Shown here in pieces: positions 12,325 to 24,101 of a stretch of DNA of 64,000 bases (positions are counted from its first letter, which is position 1; each line of letters opens with the position of its first letter). The position numbers and the translations under genes are program-made. Source of the DNA: Chinchilla lanigera (lineage: Eukaryota; Chordata; Mammalia; Rodentia; Chinchillidae). Under the pieces are notes generated by a model. It searched no databases. It was given only the letters and a program-made list of their open reading frames with translations, and was not told the origin of the DNA. The stretch covers positions 17,312,368-17,376,367 of the forward strand of contig NW_004955405.1 in NCBI RefSeq assembly GCF_000276665.1, written 5' to 3'.

Positions 12325-12425
12325 TATTGTGGAGATTGAACCCAGAATAAATCTACCTACAGAATCCAGAATAAATCTTCTACCTACAAAATAAGGGCTC
12401 TATCATTGAGCAATAACCCTAGCCC
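12325..12425 (-). mobile_element. Degenerate ID-like SINE with an internal tandem duplication
   Basis: GGAGATTGAACCCAGAATAA at one end and CATTGAGCAATAACCCTAGCCC at the other are the decayed B-box and head parts of a reversed ID. Between them AGAATAAATCTACCTACAGAATCC is echoed by AGAATAAATCTTCTACCTACA, an approximately 26-bp tandem duplication inside the element. Confidence 0.6.
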
Positions 12426-12768
12426 AAATTAATTTATTTAATAGTCACAATGGCACTATTTTGGTATGCATGGTTTGCATGTTTCTTTTTTATTTTTTAT
12501 TCTCCTTTAAAAAATTTTAAAAATTAAATAAAAATAAAAATAAAAATAAAACCTGAGATAAATACCCTACCCAAATCACCCAGCAAACTGTGGCACTGGC
12601 ACCAACGTCATTTTTGGCAGGAGAAAGAGGAGCAAATGAAAAGGAACATGGTAAGTTAAGTCCCATGTTTTATGATTTCCTTATAAATTGGCAAGATAAT
12701 AGTATATACCGCATGGAATTTTGCATAGTATGAATAACAAATATACATAATACATTCAGCATGTTGAT

Positions 12769-12840
12769 CTACTAAGTACTCAATAATTACACCACTACGT
12801 AGTACAATAAGTACTTAGTACTACTAAGTACTCAATAATT
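12769..12840. repeat. 20-bp direct repeat around palindromic core
   Basis: CTACTAAGTACTCAATAATT occurs at 12,769-12,788 and exactly again at 12,821-12,840. Between them lie the palindromes ACTACGTAGT (12,794-12,803) and AGTACTTAGTACT-like sequence, so the block can also fold on itself. Confidence 0.9.
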
Positions 12841-13554
12841 TAAATTTTTAAGGAAATTAATTAGAAGTAATTGTATGTGGAGGAATAGATAAGCAAAGAT
12901 TTTATTTAAGTTATGCATAATGTAGCATGAACAAATTTGAGACACTTTTTCTCAAAACTTAGTAGTGACAAGAGATGTGATAAACTATGAGCTTGATGCC
13001 ACAAACATGACTTGATTCTGTTTACTTTCTAATAACTCTTCTCTTCACACCCTGTTTTTGTGATCCTTCCTACGCTCTCTCATTCTCTTTCTGCATCCCC
13101 CTCTGTATCGCTTCTTCAAATCACCACCAGTTTCCTTTCTTTTCCTCTTTATCCTTTATCTTCCGGTCTCTTAGGACTGGCTATAAGGTTTTCATTTAGG
13201 AACATTTCTAGGAATTACTTTTTCTCATATGGAGCCATGGGGATTAAACTTTCCCACCAAAATATTAATTGAGCATAGAAGTTTTAATAGGACTAGGATA
13301 AAAAGTATACAGAAACACTGCCTTCTCAATTCTAAAAATTCAAGAAAAAAATTTTAAGTTTTTGGATAGGAAATTGGTTCTTTTTTTCATGTTGAGTCAC
13401 TTTTCTCAGAATTTACCTTTATGCAAAAAAAAAAAAAATTAAAACATCAGCAACTTGCTAGTGTGTTAGTGAACACATTTTATTGTTTTATTTTATTGAG
13501 AGATAGTCATCCTTACATTTCCATTAGGAGAGTTATATTCCTTCTTGGATCCCC
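12841..13554. other. Unassigned sequence
   Basis: No gene or named repeat. A poly(A) run sits at about 13,425-13,437. Confidence 0.4.
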
Positions 13555-13770
13555 ATGACATAACACAGTGATTGGCACATAGAAGGTGCTTAAAAAATTA
13601 CTGAAGGTAATTCCAACACTTGGGAGGCTGAGGCAGAAGGATCGCTGCAAGTTTGAAGCCAGCCTGGGCTACAAAGTGAGCTCAAGACCAGCTTGAACTG
13701 CATAGCAAGACCCTGTCTCAAAAAAGACCAAAAAGAAGTTACTGAAGGAAAGAATAAATAATAATTATTA
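13555..13770 (+). mobile_element. MIR/L2 3' tail split by a B1
   Basis: ATTGGCACATAGAAGGTGCT before the B1 and GAAAGAATAAATAATAATTA after it together look like the shared MIR/L2 3' tail (GGCACATAGTAGGTGCTCAATAAATG). The B1 at 13,608-13,738 landed in it. Confidence 0.5.
13608..13738 (+). mobile_element. B1 SINE, plus strand, 5'-truncated
   Basis: Starts inside B1 at TAATTCCAACACTTGGGAGG and ends GACCCTGTCTCAAAAAAGACC. The B1 internal duplication is clear: the GCCTGGGCTACAAAGTGAG unit is echoed by a GCTTGAACTGCATAGCAAGA unit. Target-site duplication TTACTGAAGG at 13,598-13,607 and 13,739-13,748. Confidence 0.93.
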
Positions 13771-15100
13771 AAAGTATTACATAGGAATAATGGTAATAAT
13801 TAAGGCATTTGAACCAGTGTTCCCTCTGTGGGCAATAAGTCTATTGGCAACACTGAAATTCAGGTCTTTTCAGTGCTAGGAGATTTGTCATCTAAACCAT
13901 ATTCATACACACACCTTGCAAATACACTTCAAACCTCATTAAATCAGTTATTTAAACACTTACCTCACTCTGAAGTCTAAAACCCATGGTGCTGTGCACA
14001 AGTGGATATGATGCCAAAGAGCCTGCGACACTTTTACAGAACTACTTTATCCTTCAAGAATGTCCTAGGGATAAAACATTAGGTTTTTTTTTTTTTTTTT
14101 CTAGTTGCAGGCATGTCTTATCTGGCCTACTTGAAATACTGTTCAGAAGCTTAGGAAACCCATAATTATTATCTGAGAATTCTGTTTATACTTTTGGTTA
14201 TAGCAAAGAGACTTTAAAATTTGACTTACAAAGAAATACTCTGAATACTAGATGATTAATTTTCACAAAAACAAAGAACAAACTGAGAAGAGAAGGAATT
14301 CATTATCCTTACTAAAATAAAATAATGTGCAAATATGGGAAAGGTCATTCTGTTTGATACTTGCATTATGCAAAAAAGAGATGAGGCTTCTTTTGAAGTG
14401 TTTATTATAATGATTTGCCATGGGACAGAGTTATGAAATCACTGTTTGTTATTAAAGTGCAAAGTCTGTCTGCATCCTTCACTACTAGCACACTAGTGAG
14501 CTTAAAACAACCTAAGACACATCCTTGGCTATTTGTGAGCATATATTCTATTTAGAAAAGAAAAGGGACTTTGTTGTTACTGCGTTAGATGAGTATCCTC
14601 AAAGCATAATTGCTGGGAAACAACTGACATCTCAATGTGCTTTGATTACTTCTGTCCAGAAAAGATTATTCTATTGGGCTTTATCATGGGAATGTTAATG
14701 TGGAAATTTACCTAATGGTGCATGGAGTGGTATAGTGATGCCATCAAAAAGATTTAAAGTCAGAACACATGAATTCACATTGTAGCTTTCTGTGTTCTCA
14801 GATGAGACAGGGCAAATATCAGTCTCCGTGAAGTACACTTTGATGGATATATCTACTACCCTATCACAAAGAATTTTTTAGACTAAAATAAAAATAGTAA
14901 TCAAAAAGAAAATAAAATCCTAGCTTAAGTCCAAAAGCAATACATTTTGTGATTGCAATGGATTAATAAGAGTAAGATATTCTCTCTCAGTGACTAGATC
15001 AAAACAAAGGTGGGTCTTATGATAATGACTTTCACGTAGCTCTCAAAGGATCTTCCACAATTCTAAAAGATGTCTGTGTAGATGTGGCTTTCATTCAGTT
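13771..15100. other. Unassigned sequence
   Basis: No gene with support. A poly(T) run lies at about 14,083-14,100. A faint MIR-like patch is possible at about 14,755-14,830. Confidence 0.4.
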
Positions 15101-15175
15101 GTTGTATGGTGGGGGGTTCTTGGGTTTGAACTTACACAAGCCCTCTACCACTGAGCTTCACTTCCAGCTTTAGTT
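15101..15175 (-). mobile_element. Degenerate ID-like SINE, minus strand
   Basis: GGGTTTGAACTTACACAAGC followed by CTCTACCACTGAGCTTCACTTCCAGC is a decayed reversed ID B box and head. Confidence 0.6.
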
Positions 15176-15215
15176 TTAGTTCTTAGTCTGTTTATTAACA
15201 TTTTACATTGCTTTT

Positions 15216-15335
15216 GTTTAGTTTTTTGAGACAGGGTCTTATTATGTAGTTCAGGGTGGGCTTGTACTCATAGCAATCCTCCTGCCTCAGCCTCCTGAGT
15301 GCTGGGATTACAGGTGTAATACCAGGGCTACATTG
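15216..15335 (-). mobile_element. B1 SINE, minus strand
   Basis: TTTTTTGAGACAGGGTCTTA, then CTCCTGCCTCAGCCTCCTG and GTGCTGGGATTACAGGTG, is reversed B1. TACATTGCTTTT before (from about 15,204) and TACATTGCCTTTTT after (from about 15,336) are the likely target-site duplication, so this B1 is an insertion separate from the ID-like piece to its left. Confidence 0.85.
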
Positions 15336-15344
15336 CTACATTGC

Positions 15345-15865
15345 CTTTTTAGGGTTAGAAAGATTTCCTCAGCATTTTCCCATTTACCCTTTATACATTT
15401 ATGCAAGAGATTTATGAGTATGTATGTAATTTTAAAGGATTTTTAAGAAAATATTTGGAATAATTTTCTTTGGCTCAGGTAAAAGAGTGCCACAATGCTT
15501 AGTGAGTCTGAACATCAGGATCTTGTTTTTATGTCTGCAAATGCTAATGAGTGATGGCTATCACAGTGAGGCCGGCAGTACTCATAAACTATCTTCTACA
15601 CCAAAGGATTATGATATTGGGTCCTATCCATTATTATTTTCCTTAATAATTGTCATATTTCAGTTCTACAAATTCAGGATAAAAATGTGGCAGGTATTCA
15701 TTTCTGGGATCATCATCTCTGAATGTCATGTATTTAGATATTTAAATCTCTTATATTCTTGAGAAATAGAATGGTTTTAAGCTAATGAAGTAATTTTCTA
15801 TTTTTTTAATAAACTAAACTTCTCTATGTGATTCAGGTAGGACCCGATTATATAATGAAATAACT
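15345..15865. other. Unassigned sequence
   Basis: No gene or named repeat seen. Confidence 0.4.
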
Positions 15866-15869
15866 GGAG

Positions 15870-16050
15870 TAAATGAAATCAGCTGCCTGTGATCCCAGCA
15901 TTTGACCTTGGGAAGCTGGCTAACATTTCTGACCCTCCATGTTCTCGTCTGTAAAGTAAAAGAAATGATAATACCAGATCTAGTACACAGATTTGTGGTG
16001 GAGCTCAAACAAAGCTTATACATTATAGAAAGAAGTAGTATAAATTGTTC
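15870..16050 (+). mobile_element. MIR SINE relic, plus strand
   Basis: TTTGACCTTGGGAAGCTGGC, then CCATGTTCTCGTCTGTAAAG and AATGATAATACCAGATCTAG follow the MIR order (GACCTTGGGCAAGTC, TTTCCTCATCTGTAAAATGG, GATAATAATAGTACC). Confidence 0.7.
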
Positions 16051-16269
16051 AATAGTATGTGCACTTTTTCATATTAGTAGATGTCTACCACACTGAAAAT
16101 ATCAATTAAATACATTTCACTGTGGCAGGCTTTCTTGTTCTTGAAATATTTTCAGTGAAAAGTGTCCCATTTCTGGTTGTTCCCTTTCCTTCTGCTTTGT
16201 TTTATCCTCTGCACGTGCAAATCTTTTCAGCGTACATGTTGTCATCATTTGTTCTTTGATCTTCTCACT

Positions 16270-16975
16270 TCAATCCTCAACTCTTAGAGAGTGGGATTTT
16301 CCTGTAATATACCAGCCTGTCTGTTCATGCCTGTCTAGTGCATCATATTCTTCAGTCTGGATGACAGCACTTACCCAATCACTAGTGCCATATACTGCTT
16401 CTATAATTTCTACCTCCAAATCACCAGTATATGTTAAATTTACCACTCACAGATTTCCCAAATCTCTTTGTAGTCTGTGCTCAAGTCTCTTTCATGTAGA
16501 CCACTGCACTAGTTTCTTAATTTTTCCGGTCACCAGCCTCACCTCTAGACAATGCCTCCTCCACCATTCTGTAAGAGCCATCTTTCTAAAATACGTTTTG
16601 AACTTTGCTTCCCAATGCTCTGTACTGTTTTGATGGCTTCCTGTACTTCAGAACAAAGTACAAACTCCGCATCATAGCAAGCTGGTTTCACGCTGTTTTC
16701 CCATATGCACCTCACACCAGGCGTACAGTCCTGGTGGGATTTCCCGAAATAGAGTTTAAACTCCAAAACTGTGCCTTTGTGCGTGTCCTTTTCTTGAAAT
16801 ATTCCTCTTCCTTTTACCCTTCATAGGAAAATATTTGCCTCAAACACGACTTCCTCTCTGAAGTCTTATCTGTGCCTGGTTGAAACCTATACTTCTCTGA
16901 TTTTAAGAAACCCTTAAATTCCAGGAGTACAGCCTTTAAGATGCTATTATTATAGTATTTTTCCTCATGTTTGAC
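16270..16975 (+). mobile_element. L2 LINE relic, plus strand
   Basis: Several L2 landmarks in order: CACCATTCTGTAAGAGCCAT and CTTTCTAAAATACG, TGATGGCTTCCTGTACTTCA, AAAGTACAAACTCCGCATCA, a TGCCTTTGTGCGTGTCCTTT segment, and CACGACTTCCTCTCTGAAGT. The 125-residue ORF over its first half is a chance opening in this relic. Confidence 0.8.
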
Positions 16976-19329
16976 CTTTTTAAAACTAATTGAGCTCTTT
17001 CCTCTTTGGTGTTTTTTTCTTCTAAATAAGCAACAAACAAATAAAAATCATGTTAAATGTTACCGAGAGAATGAATTAATGGCGCTTTGGTTTAGCCTGT
17101 CACTTCTTATCCCCTACAAGTTAATAAGAAGGGAAGGCAAAGGAAATCTTAAGAAATAGGAAGAAAGCAAAGGAGTAGTGATAATAACCTGCCATCTACC
17201 TTCACAGGAAGAAAGATTTTTTTTTATTTATGCCACGTTATTTGTCTATATCTTTTTTTTTGGAATAAAATCAAAGCTCTAAGCAATAAATGAGGGAGAT
17301 TTAAAATCAGCACGCTGTTATCAGAGAACTTGGATGTGCAATGCTGTGATCATGTTCCTAAAGCCCACGATTCATCCTGACAGGGAGCTGGTGTATCATA
17401 TTGTCATGGCAACAGGATGTCTTCTTAGGTTTAAATTTGTTTATGTTGCAGATCCATCACTTGAAAAGCTTATCCAATGCTTTTAAAGAACAACTTGTAT
17501 TATTTCTGTTGTTCATGCCGCATGCTAAAAAAACATAGCTATTTTGCAAATGGTAATTTAAATGTTCTTTACTTTTGTTCTTTGTGTCTGCAAAGTAAAC
17601 AGTCATCAGACTAAAACTTTTATGCCTGAGAGTGTTGTTTTGCTTCAATATAGATCTGTGGGGGTGAACATTTTATTCACCATTTACTATATGGAGATTC
17701 TGGAATTGTGTTTTAGATGTAAATACATACATACTTTTACCGAAGCAATCTTATAATGCGCAGAGCTATATTAAAGTGCTGAATATTCGGAGCTTAATAA
17801 GCTCAGTGTTTTGTTCCAAAAAGTCAAAACTGTGCAGTACTCTCAATTCTTTCTGCATGGCACAGGCACTTCTCTTGCCCAGAGAGTCTCTGTAAACACT
17901 GAAGAAAAACAACAATCAATGGTCCTGTTCATTGCCGAGCAGAATGTCCTTGACACCTCTTTTTTCCAGGACAATGCTGTCAGCTGGATTGTCATTTGGA
18001 AGCAGGGAATAGAGATCCAGGGGAATGGGAACCACAAAGGATGAAGACAGAGGGGGAAGAGGGAGGGAGAGAAACGGGAAAGGAGAGAAAAAAAGAGAAG
18101 CATTTGTTGCCTTCTCAATTGTTAACCCCTTCATGGGAAGGATGGAAATTCAGTATGCACTATAGTGTTTCCTCTAATACAGCAAAAGGTTTTTGTACCT
18201 TAGCCCTGTCTTTAAGGAAACAGACAGTGAAGGTTACAGAGTGAATACGAATGTGAAATAAAGAAGACACTGTGATGCTGTTAGCTCTGAATCAAAAGGA
18301 AAGGCATTTGGAGATTTAAAAAATAACCAAAAAACTAATATCCCAGGTGCTGTTTTTTTCCCTTGCCAAATATTTACCTCAGTGTAGATAGACACAGGTG
18401 ATGAAAAAGACAAGGTGCAGGACGTTTAGCAGGCTCTTGAAATGCCCAGGTGTCCTTGTCTTGTTACTATTTTTGTTTGATTGTTATTTCTGCTTGTTAT
18501 ATGCCATGCAGTAAATTACAAGGGTTAGAATATTGTAGTATGGATGCCCATGTATCTACTAGCAGTTTGCTGGGCAACATGCTAACTGTCATAAACTCTG
18601 CTTCACTCTTTATGATTTGATTTTTAAAAATTCAATTTTAGGGTCAAGATGTAATTACTATCTGTAACTGTTCTGAAGTCCTTAGCCATACACACTTTAG
18701 GCAAACAAATTGGTAGTACTGTGCTAGCCAAAAATATCTCAGGAACTACCAGTTTAGTTCTTTACTCCTATTAGTGGGAAATTAACTAAGCTATTACTAC
18801 CCCTGGTGATCACACAGTATTCCCTTACAGAAAGCACAACAAAACCATTTCAGTATCACAACAAGCTAAATGTCCCAGCACATTTGTTTCAAATCCTGGA
18901 TTTAGACTAGACATTTTTTTTGTTTTGCTTGCTTATGCTTGAGACGATGGGTGACTATTATAGATCCTCAGTAGATCCCTGATGACTTAGGAGATTCAAG
19001 ATTTGCTCTAAATCTTCTTTGGTAATAGAAACTTTATTTCGTATGTTTGTGTTGGCATTATTTATCAAGCTATTAAGCATGTATCCTGAAGATGTTTTTC
19101 AAAAAGCCAGCATTTTATTTGAGACGAGCAGGAAAAAAAGATGCAGTCTTTGAGAATGACAGCTGGGCCCTTCTATGTCGCTCCTCTTTAGCCTGCACAT
19201 TTGCACTAAAGAAACACCAAGTTCATATTCACTCAAAGGAGGGAGACATCATCACCTGGAAGACAGACTGATTTAAATCTTTAAGGACTGCACTTGTAAA
19301 GAATATTCAGTCAGATTATTGAGAGGTGA
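16976..19329. other. Mostly single-copy-looking sequence, no gene seen
   Basis: About 2.35 kb without a confidently named repeat. The stretch at about 17,280-17,600 has balanced composition and no decay marks of known repeats, so it might be conserved non-coding DNA. A polypurine run lies at about 18,040-18,100. Short ORFs here lack recognisable domains. Confidence 0.4.
18040..18100 (+). repeat. Polypurine tract
   Basis: GA-rich run of about 60 bases on the plus strand with few pyrimidines (AGGGGGAAGAGGGAGGGAGA core). Confidence 0.85.
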
Positions 19330-19785
19330 ACGGTGGTCCTCCAAGAGATATTTCCTTGTCAATCCATGGAACTTGATTAGTATTACTTCACTGGGAAAAG
19401 AAGGTCTTTACAGATAAGATTAAGCTGATGTGCCTGAAGTTACACTATCCTGCATTATCTAGGTGAAGCCTAAATTCAGTGAGTGTCTGTATAACAGAAA
19501 GGGAGATGTGAGACAGAAAACAGAAGAAATGAAGGCAATGTGAACAGGTAGGTAGAGATTGGAAGGATCCAGCAATGAGTCCAGGAATGCCGTCTGCCAT
19601 CAGGACCTAAAAGAGGCAAAGGGCAGAACTGCCCTCTAAAGCCACTGTTGGGAGCCTATCCTGCCTAGAACCCTGATTGCAGATACGTGGCCTCTGAAAC
19701 TGTGAAATAATACATCTATGTTGTTGGATGTCACCAAAAGTGTGGTTATTTGTTATATCAGCCTCAGGAAATTAATACATAAGTG
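19330..19785 (+). mobile_element. MLT1-type LTR (ERVL-MaLR), plus strand
   Basis: The 3' portion is diagnostic: GATACGTGGCCTCTGAAACTGTGAAATAA followed by a GTGGTTATTTGTTATATCAGCC segment and a TAATAC end, as in MLT1 LTRs. The 5' part (to about 19,560) is more diverged. Confidence 0.7.
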
Positions 19786-20800
19786 ATCACTGGACTCAAA
19801 TGAATACATATGGCTGCTGCATTACTAGAGCCTGTGTAGAATTCTGGGTGAAGAAATTATATTGCCGTTAAAGGGGTATTGTGGTCCACTTGACTTGTTC
19901 CTGTTTGCTTCTTCAGGAACCTTTCTTGACTCTTATGAACCATCCTACTCCAAAGACATGAACTCCATCAGTGACTTCTGCTGCTATTTCCATTCTGCCT
20001 TCTGCCTTTGACTTCCATATCAATCCCAGGTTTTATGATGATAACATATAGTTTATTTCTCATAAAATATTGTTTGTGTCTCTTAAATCTTCTGAGTTTT
20101 TATCATCAAATCTTTTGTAATTTTTGGACTTTTCTCAAGAATATTTCACAAAGGGCTGGCTACTCAACACAATCTCTTCTGTTGCTTTTGTTCTAGTGAG
20201 TTCATGTCCCCCCTTCATAATTATTAGTGCCCTTCATGGCTAACATCTGCTGTCTGTTGAAGTCCCTCTGATTGAATTATGACTAATAAATTTTATTTAT
20301 TTTTAGAATTTTTTTGCTCAAAAGCTATTAAGAGAAATTCTGGTCATGAAAAATAGGATATTGAGGCCTGTCTTAAGAACTACAATATAATTTGCAAAGC
20401 ATCATATAAAACAATTGATTTATATAAAATGGATTATTTATTCACACTTACTTTAACATCTAGAGATAGAGATGACATTTAGTGTTAAGAGTCTAGACAA
20501 GGCTACAAACATGTATCATGACTCCTTTTTTGCTGGGATGTGACATGCAGAAAGATTGTACATGCAGAACATGGAGCCTGCTGGCTAAGGATGGAGCAAA
20601 ATACGAGGAAAAGTAAAGTTGGCTAAAATATCCAATAATAATGAGAACATTTCAATGCTATGCTTTCTTTGGTAGCACCATATAAAAACATCCTACTTAT
20701 TACCGATGCAGTTCTTGTGAAACAATTCTCTCCTCTAACAATGGGATGTTGTGTTAGTAATCAAAACCTATTCTAAGTCTAAACATGAATCTGTATAACA
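19786..20800. other. Unassigned sequence
   Basis: No gene or named repeat seen. Confidence 0.4.
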
Positions 20801-20804
20801 ATTA

Positions 20805-21022
20805 AGCTCATGGTCTTTGGGATCAAATAGACAAGGTTAAAATTCTGGCTCTAAACGTATGTCTTTGTGTCATGTGACTTCTATGTAAATCATTTTCTAC
20901 CTTATCATTAGGATAGAAATATTACTTACCTTAAATAGTTGTGAAAACTTCAAGACAACAATGCAACACAAACAGAACTATAGTTGCCACATGGTAAGAC
21001 ATCAATAAATGTGCATTATTGG
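20805..21022 (+). mobile_element. MIR SINE relic, plus strand
   Basis: Near-complete MIR layout: GGTCTTTGGGATCAAATAGA, AAATTCTGGCTCTAAACG, TCATGTGACTT, a TTTTCTACCTTATCATTAGG segment and the CATCAATAAATGTGCATT tail. Confidence 0.75.
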
Positions 21023-22011
21023 GGGTTCCTTATGTCAGGCAATAGAAATCCTGAACTGCACTTTTTAGTACAGACTCAGGGAAGACAAAATCAAGCATGT
21101 AATTTGATATGAATTAAGCATAATCTGCTTTGCTCCCAATGTCTTCAATGTCTTGACAATAATTTAGGGATGTTACACACGCTGACAAAGGGACTGACTG
21201 CAACATATGAGATGCCACCTAATTTAAACTCTAATAAATGAACATAGAGAATGAATTAAAGTCCACTTAGAGCGCTAACAGCATGAGAGAATGCTGAGTC
21301 AATGGAAACTCCTGAATTTATAAGAATTATGCTTTACTCAGTGAATATATTAATGATAACAAGGGAGGGGAAGACCTAAAAATCCTGTTGCAGCAGTTTA
21401 TCAAGAAAGAAAGTAAAACAGTGATAGAAATGCACAGAGAAAGGCTAGCTTTTTTAAAAAAAATATTTAGGACATGATTAGAAATAAAACTAGGGTTCTA
21501 AATGGAGGTATGTGTCTCCTAAGTAACTCATTCCAAAAGAACTCATAGGCAAGCCTCTCGTGAAAGAGTAGAAACCAAACCACAAAAGGACATTCAAAGG
21601 AGATACTGGGCCTACGTTTTCTGCTGCAGTACATCCAAAGCAGAAATCTTCGGAACTTCAGAGTACAGTGATGGTGTTGGAGACAAGCCTAAATTGCTCC
21701 TACCTGCAGATGTGGCTGCACTATGTTCCTTAGACTGGGATGAAGTCAGAGATTTTCTGCAGCCCAGTGCAAATACTGTCTGGCTTTGATTGTCCTCAGC
21801 TGTTCTTCTGTTTCTTTGCACAATGTGGCTGTGCACCTGAGCCTCATTTCCTATTGATTTGCAAAAATGTTGTTTAAAGCACTCCTGTTTCTATCAGTCA
21901 GCTCCCATCAAGGAGTGGAGCTTTTCAAAATAAATGCTGACTGGCTGTGGTATCTGCGAATTAGGTGGTGTTAATGATGGAACCCAAAGAATGTCAAAAC
22001 AGAAGTTAGCA
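21023..22011. other. Unassigned sequence
   Basis: No gene or named repeat; a GC-richer patch at about 21,600-21,850 could not be identified. Confidence 0.4.
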
Positions 22012-22106
22012 GGGCTGGGGATTTAGCTCAGTGCCACAGCGCCTGCCTGGCAAGCACAAGGTCATGAGTTCAATTCCCGGTCATGGAAAAAAATAAAAAA
22101 ATAAAA
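22012..22106 (+). mobile_element. ID SINE (young type), plus strand
   Basis: GGGCTGGGGATTTAGCTCAG, GCGCCTGCCTGGCAAGC, GGTCATGAGTTCAATTCCC, then an A-rich tail with TAAAAAA units. Target-site duplication AAAACAGAAGTTAG (21,997-22,010) and AAAACAGAAGTAAG (22,107-22,120). Confidence 0.95.
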
Positions 22107-22261
22107 AAAACAGAAGTAAGAGAATAGAATCATAGAATTGGTCCAAATCTTGGAGGTCTACTATGAACTCCCTACATATTAGATGAAGAAATGTAGTCAC
22201 GAAGAAATAAAAGGAAAACCACAAGGCCAAACCTTTGCAGAGGAAGCATCACTTCACACAT

Positions 22262-22420
22262 CTGGTCCTGATTTACTCAACAAACACTGAGTACTTACTT
22301 ACCTGCTAAGTGGTGGACATAGATAAACAATGATGAAAAGGCAAAGACCTTGTTCTCAAAACTATTGTCACTTATTGGACAAGCTACATAATAGAACAGT
22401 AATTTAATGATATTGGTGAT
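22262..22420 (-). mobile_element. L2-type LINE 3' end, minus strand
   Basis: TTTACTCAACAAACACTGAG, TACTTACTTACCTGC, then GATAAACAATGATGAAAAGG and GACCTTGTTCTCAAAACT follow the reversed L2 3' end. Confidence 0.65.
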
Positions 22421-22469
22421 AGAATAAGCCTGTGGTGCTATGTAAACATGCATGTGGGTCACCTGAGTC

Positions 22470-23290
22470 AATCTAGATGTATTTTGTGACTTCTGTGGAC
22501 CAGTGGCAGCTCTGTGCCTTCCATCTTTTCCCTTTCTAAGTGGAAGTCTCTTTTGCTGTCATCCTGTGTTTGGCTCAACATGCATATTAGTGTACAAGAG
22601 ACATAGGATGTCTTCCAGTCCACAGGGTGTCACGTTGAGAGGAACTGTCCTCCAGGAACTACCCTTATAGGGTCTCTTCTGATGAGCCCATCTGCGATTT
22701 AGCTGAAAGATTCTGGACTTCAAGCCAGTTTTGTAGTGAAATGAGAGTTTGGGGCTCTGAAGAAGATGAATATATTTGACAAGTGGGAGGAATGTGATTG
22801 TAGTAGCCGAGAGAGAACAGACCATAGTCATTCATTTTCAAGGCCTTCCCTAGCTGGAGGGGCATCCATCTTTAGATGTGAGATCCAATTGCCTTTCCAT
22901 TAAATCCTAACTATTTTAAGTGAGCTGCTTGGGCAATGAAATATATAACATGTGATATTCAGAGACATTCAAGTGTTTGTGCTTGAGAAGCTGCCTCTTT
23001 GAACATACCCTCCATGCTACAAGAGCCTAAACCACGAAAGGTCACAGCTGACAGGCCTAGCTGAGTTCCACTGCCACAGCATCAACTGCTGCTGCTAGCC
23101 ATGTGCATGTGTCATCTTGAACATTCAACCCAGTGGAGTCTTTGGATAACTTCAGCCCCTGCCAGCAACTGCCTGCACTTGCATGATGGACCTCAAACAA
23201 AAACTGCCCAGCTGTGCCCTGTGGGCTTGCACACCAGGGCAGACCATTCATTTTAAACACCCAACTGTTGAGATGGTTTGCCATACAGAA
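22470..23290 (+). mobile_element. MLT1-type MaLR LTR relic, plus strand
   Basis: The 3' half has AAACTGCCCAGCTGTGCCC and ends AACTGTTGAGATGGTTTGCC then a short tail, as in the older MLT1 subfamilies; the 5' half (a GTCACCTGAGTCAATCTAGA segment and CCTTCCATCTTTTCCC) fits the same group. Large internal divergence; it may include a second fragment. Confidence 0.5.
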
Positions 23291-23309
23291 ATATACATCA
23301 GTAATACAA

Positions 23310-23400
23310 TCTCATTGATGAAGACGGGTAGTTATTAAAGGCACTAGGTAACTTGCCAGAAGTCACAGCATAGAGGCCAGATTTTAAGATTTCAGGCCAA
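23310..23400 (-). mobile_element. MIR fragment, minus strand
   Basis: GGTAACTTGCCAGAAGTCACAGCATAGAG-type text (short core AACTTGCCAGAAGTCACAG) is the reversed MIR core. Confidence 0.55.
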
Positions 23401-23404
23401 ATTA

Positions 23405-23605
23405 TTTCATGCCTCGCTGTCATTTTTTACCCACTGTATTTCATTTCTTCTCAAGGTCAATATTTCGGGTACTTGCTATGTGATCTTGATGAGATCTGAT
23501 TTCTCTTCTATGAAATGCAGATCTGAAGTATACTTAGCTCATGATTTTGTGTACTTATACCAGTTGAATGTTATTTCATAGCTCTGTTAGCCATAGCTAG
23601 CACAT
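23405..23605 (+). mobile_element. Possible MIR fragment, plus strand
   Basis: TGCTATGTGATCTTGATGAG, CTCTTCTATGAAATGCAGAT and TAGCTAGCACATAGCAGTG follow the forward MIR order, weakly. Confidence 0.4.
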
Positions 23606-23639
23606 AGCAGTGACATTCTGGGAAACTTGTTGCACACTG

Positions 23640-24027
23640 CATGTGTCACTCCCCATCACCAGGACAAAGCACTGCCAGCAGCTCAGAGGAGGAGGAGAGG
23701 TTTACTACAGCACTCAGTTTCAGTCCATGGTGGGTGGCTCCAAGACAGAAGCATCAGGATGTAAAGGCCTGCAGGAGAAAAGCTGCTCACGTCATGGAAA
23801 CCAAGAGGAGGCAGAGTGAATGAGAGGAGGCGCTGAAGACAAGAATACACCCTTCTAGGGTGCACCCCAGGGACCCCTCTTCTGACCAGGCCCTACCTCC
23901 AAACACACAGTCAGCTGTGGATGCATCAATGGATGAATTAAGTGGTGAATAGATAGCATGCTCATGATCCAGTCACCTTCCAAACACAGAAGACTTTTGG
24001 GGGATATTTTAGATCTAAACTATAACA
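23640..24027 (-). mobile_element. MaLR-type LTR, minus strand
   Basis: The plus-strand right end TTTAGATCTAAACTATAACA is the reverse complement of the conserved TG start of MST-like LTRs. CCAGGCCCTACCTCCAAACA and ATGGATGAATTAAGTGGTGA are further reversed landmarks (GTGGGGCC.. and TTAATCCATTCAT). No coding internal part adjoins it. Confidence 0.65.
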
Positions 24028-24033
24028 TATAAC

Positions 24034-24101
24034 TAGAATAGAATAGAATAGAATAGAATAGAATAGAATAGAATAGAATAGAACAGAACAGAATAGAATG
24101 G
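24034..24101 (+). repeat. (AGAAT)n pentanucleotide microsatellite
   Basis: About thirteen AGAAT units, the last few with C substitutions (GAACA). Confidence 0.98.

Noticed and set aside
16256..16633. 125-codon plus-strand ORF
   Set aside because: Falls within an L2 LINE relic whose non-coding 3' landmarks are visible.
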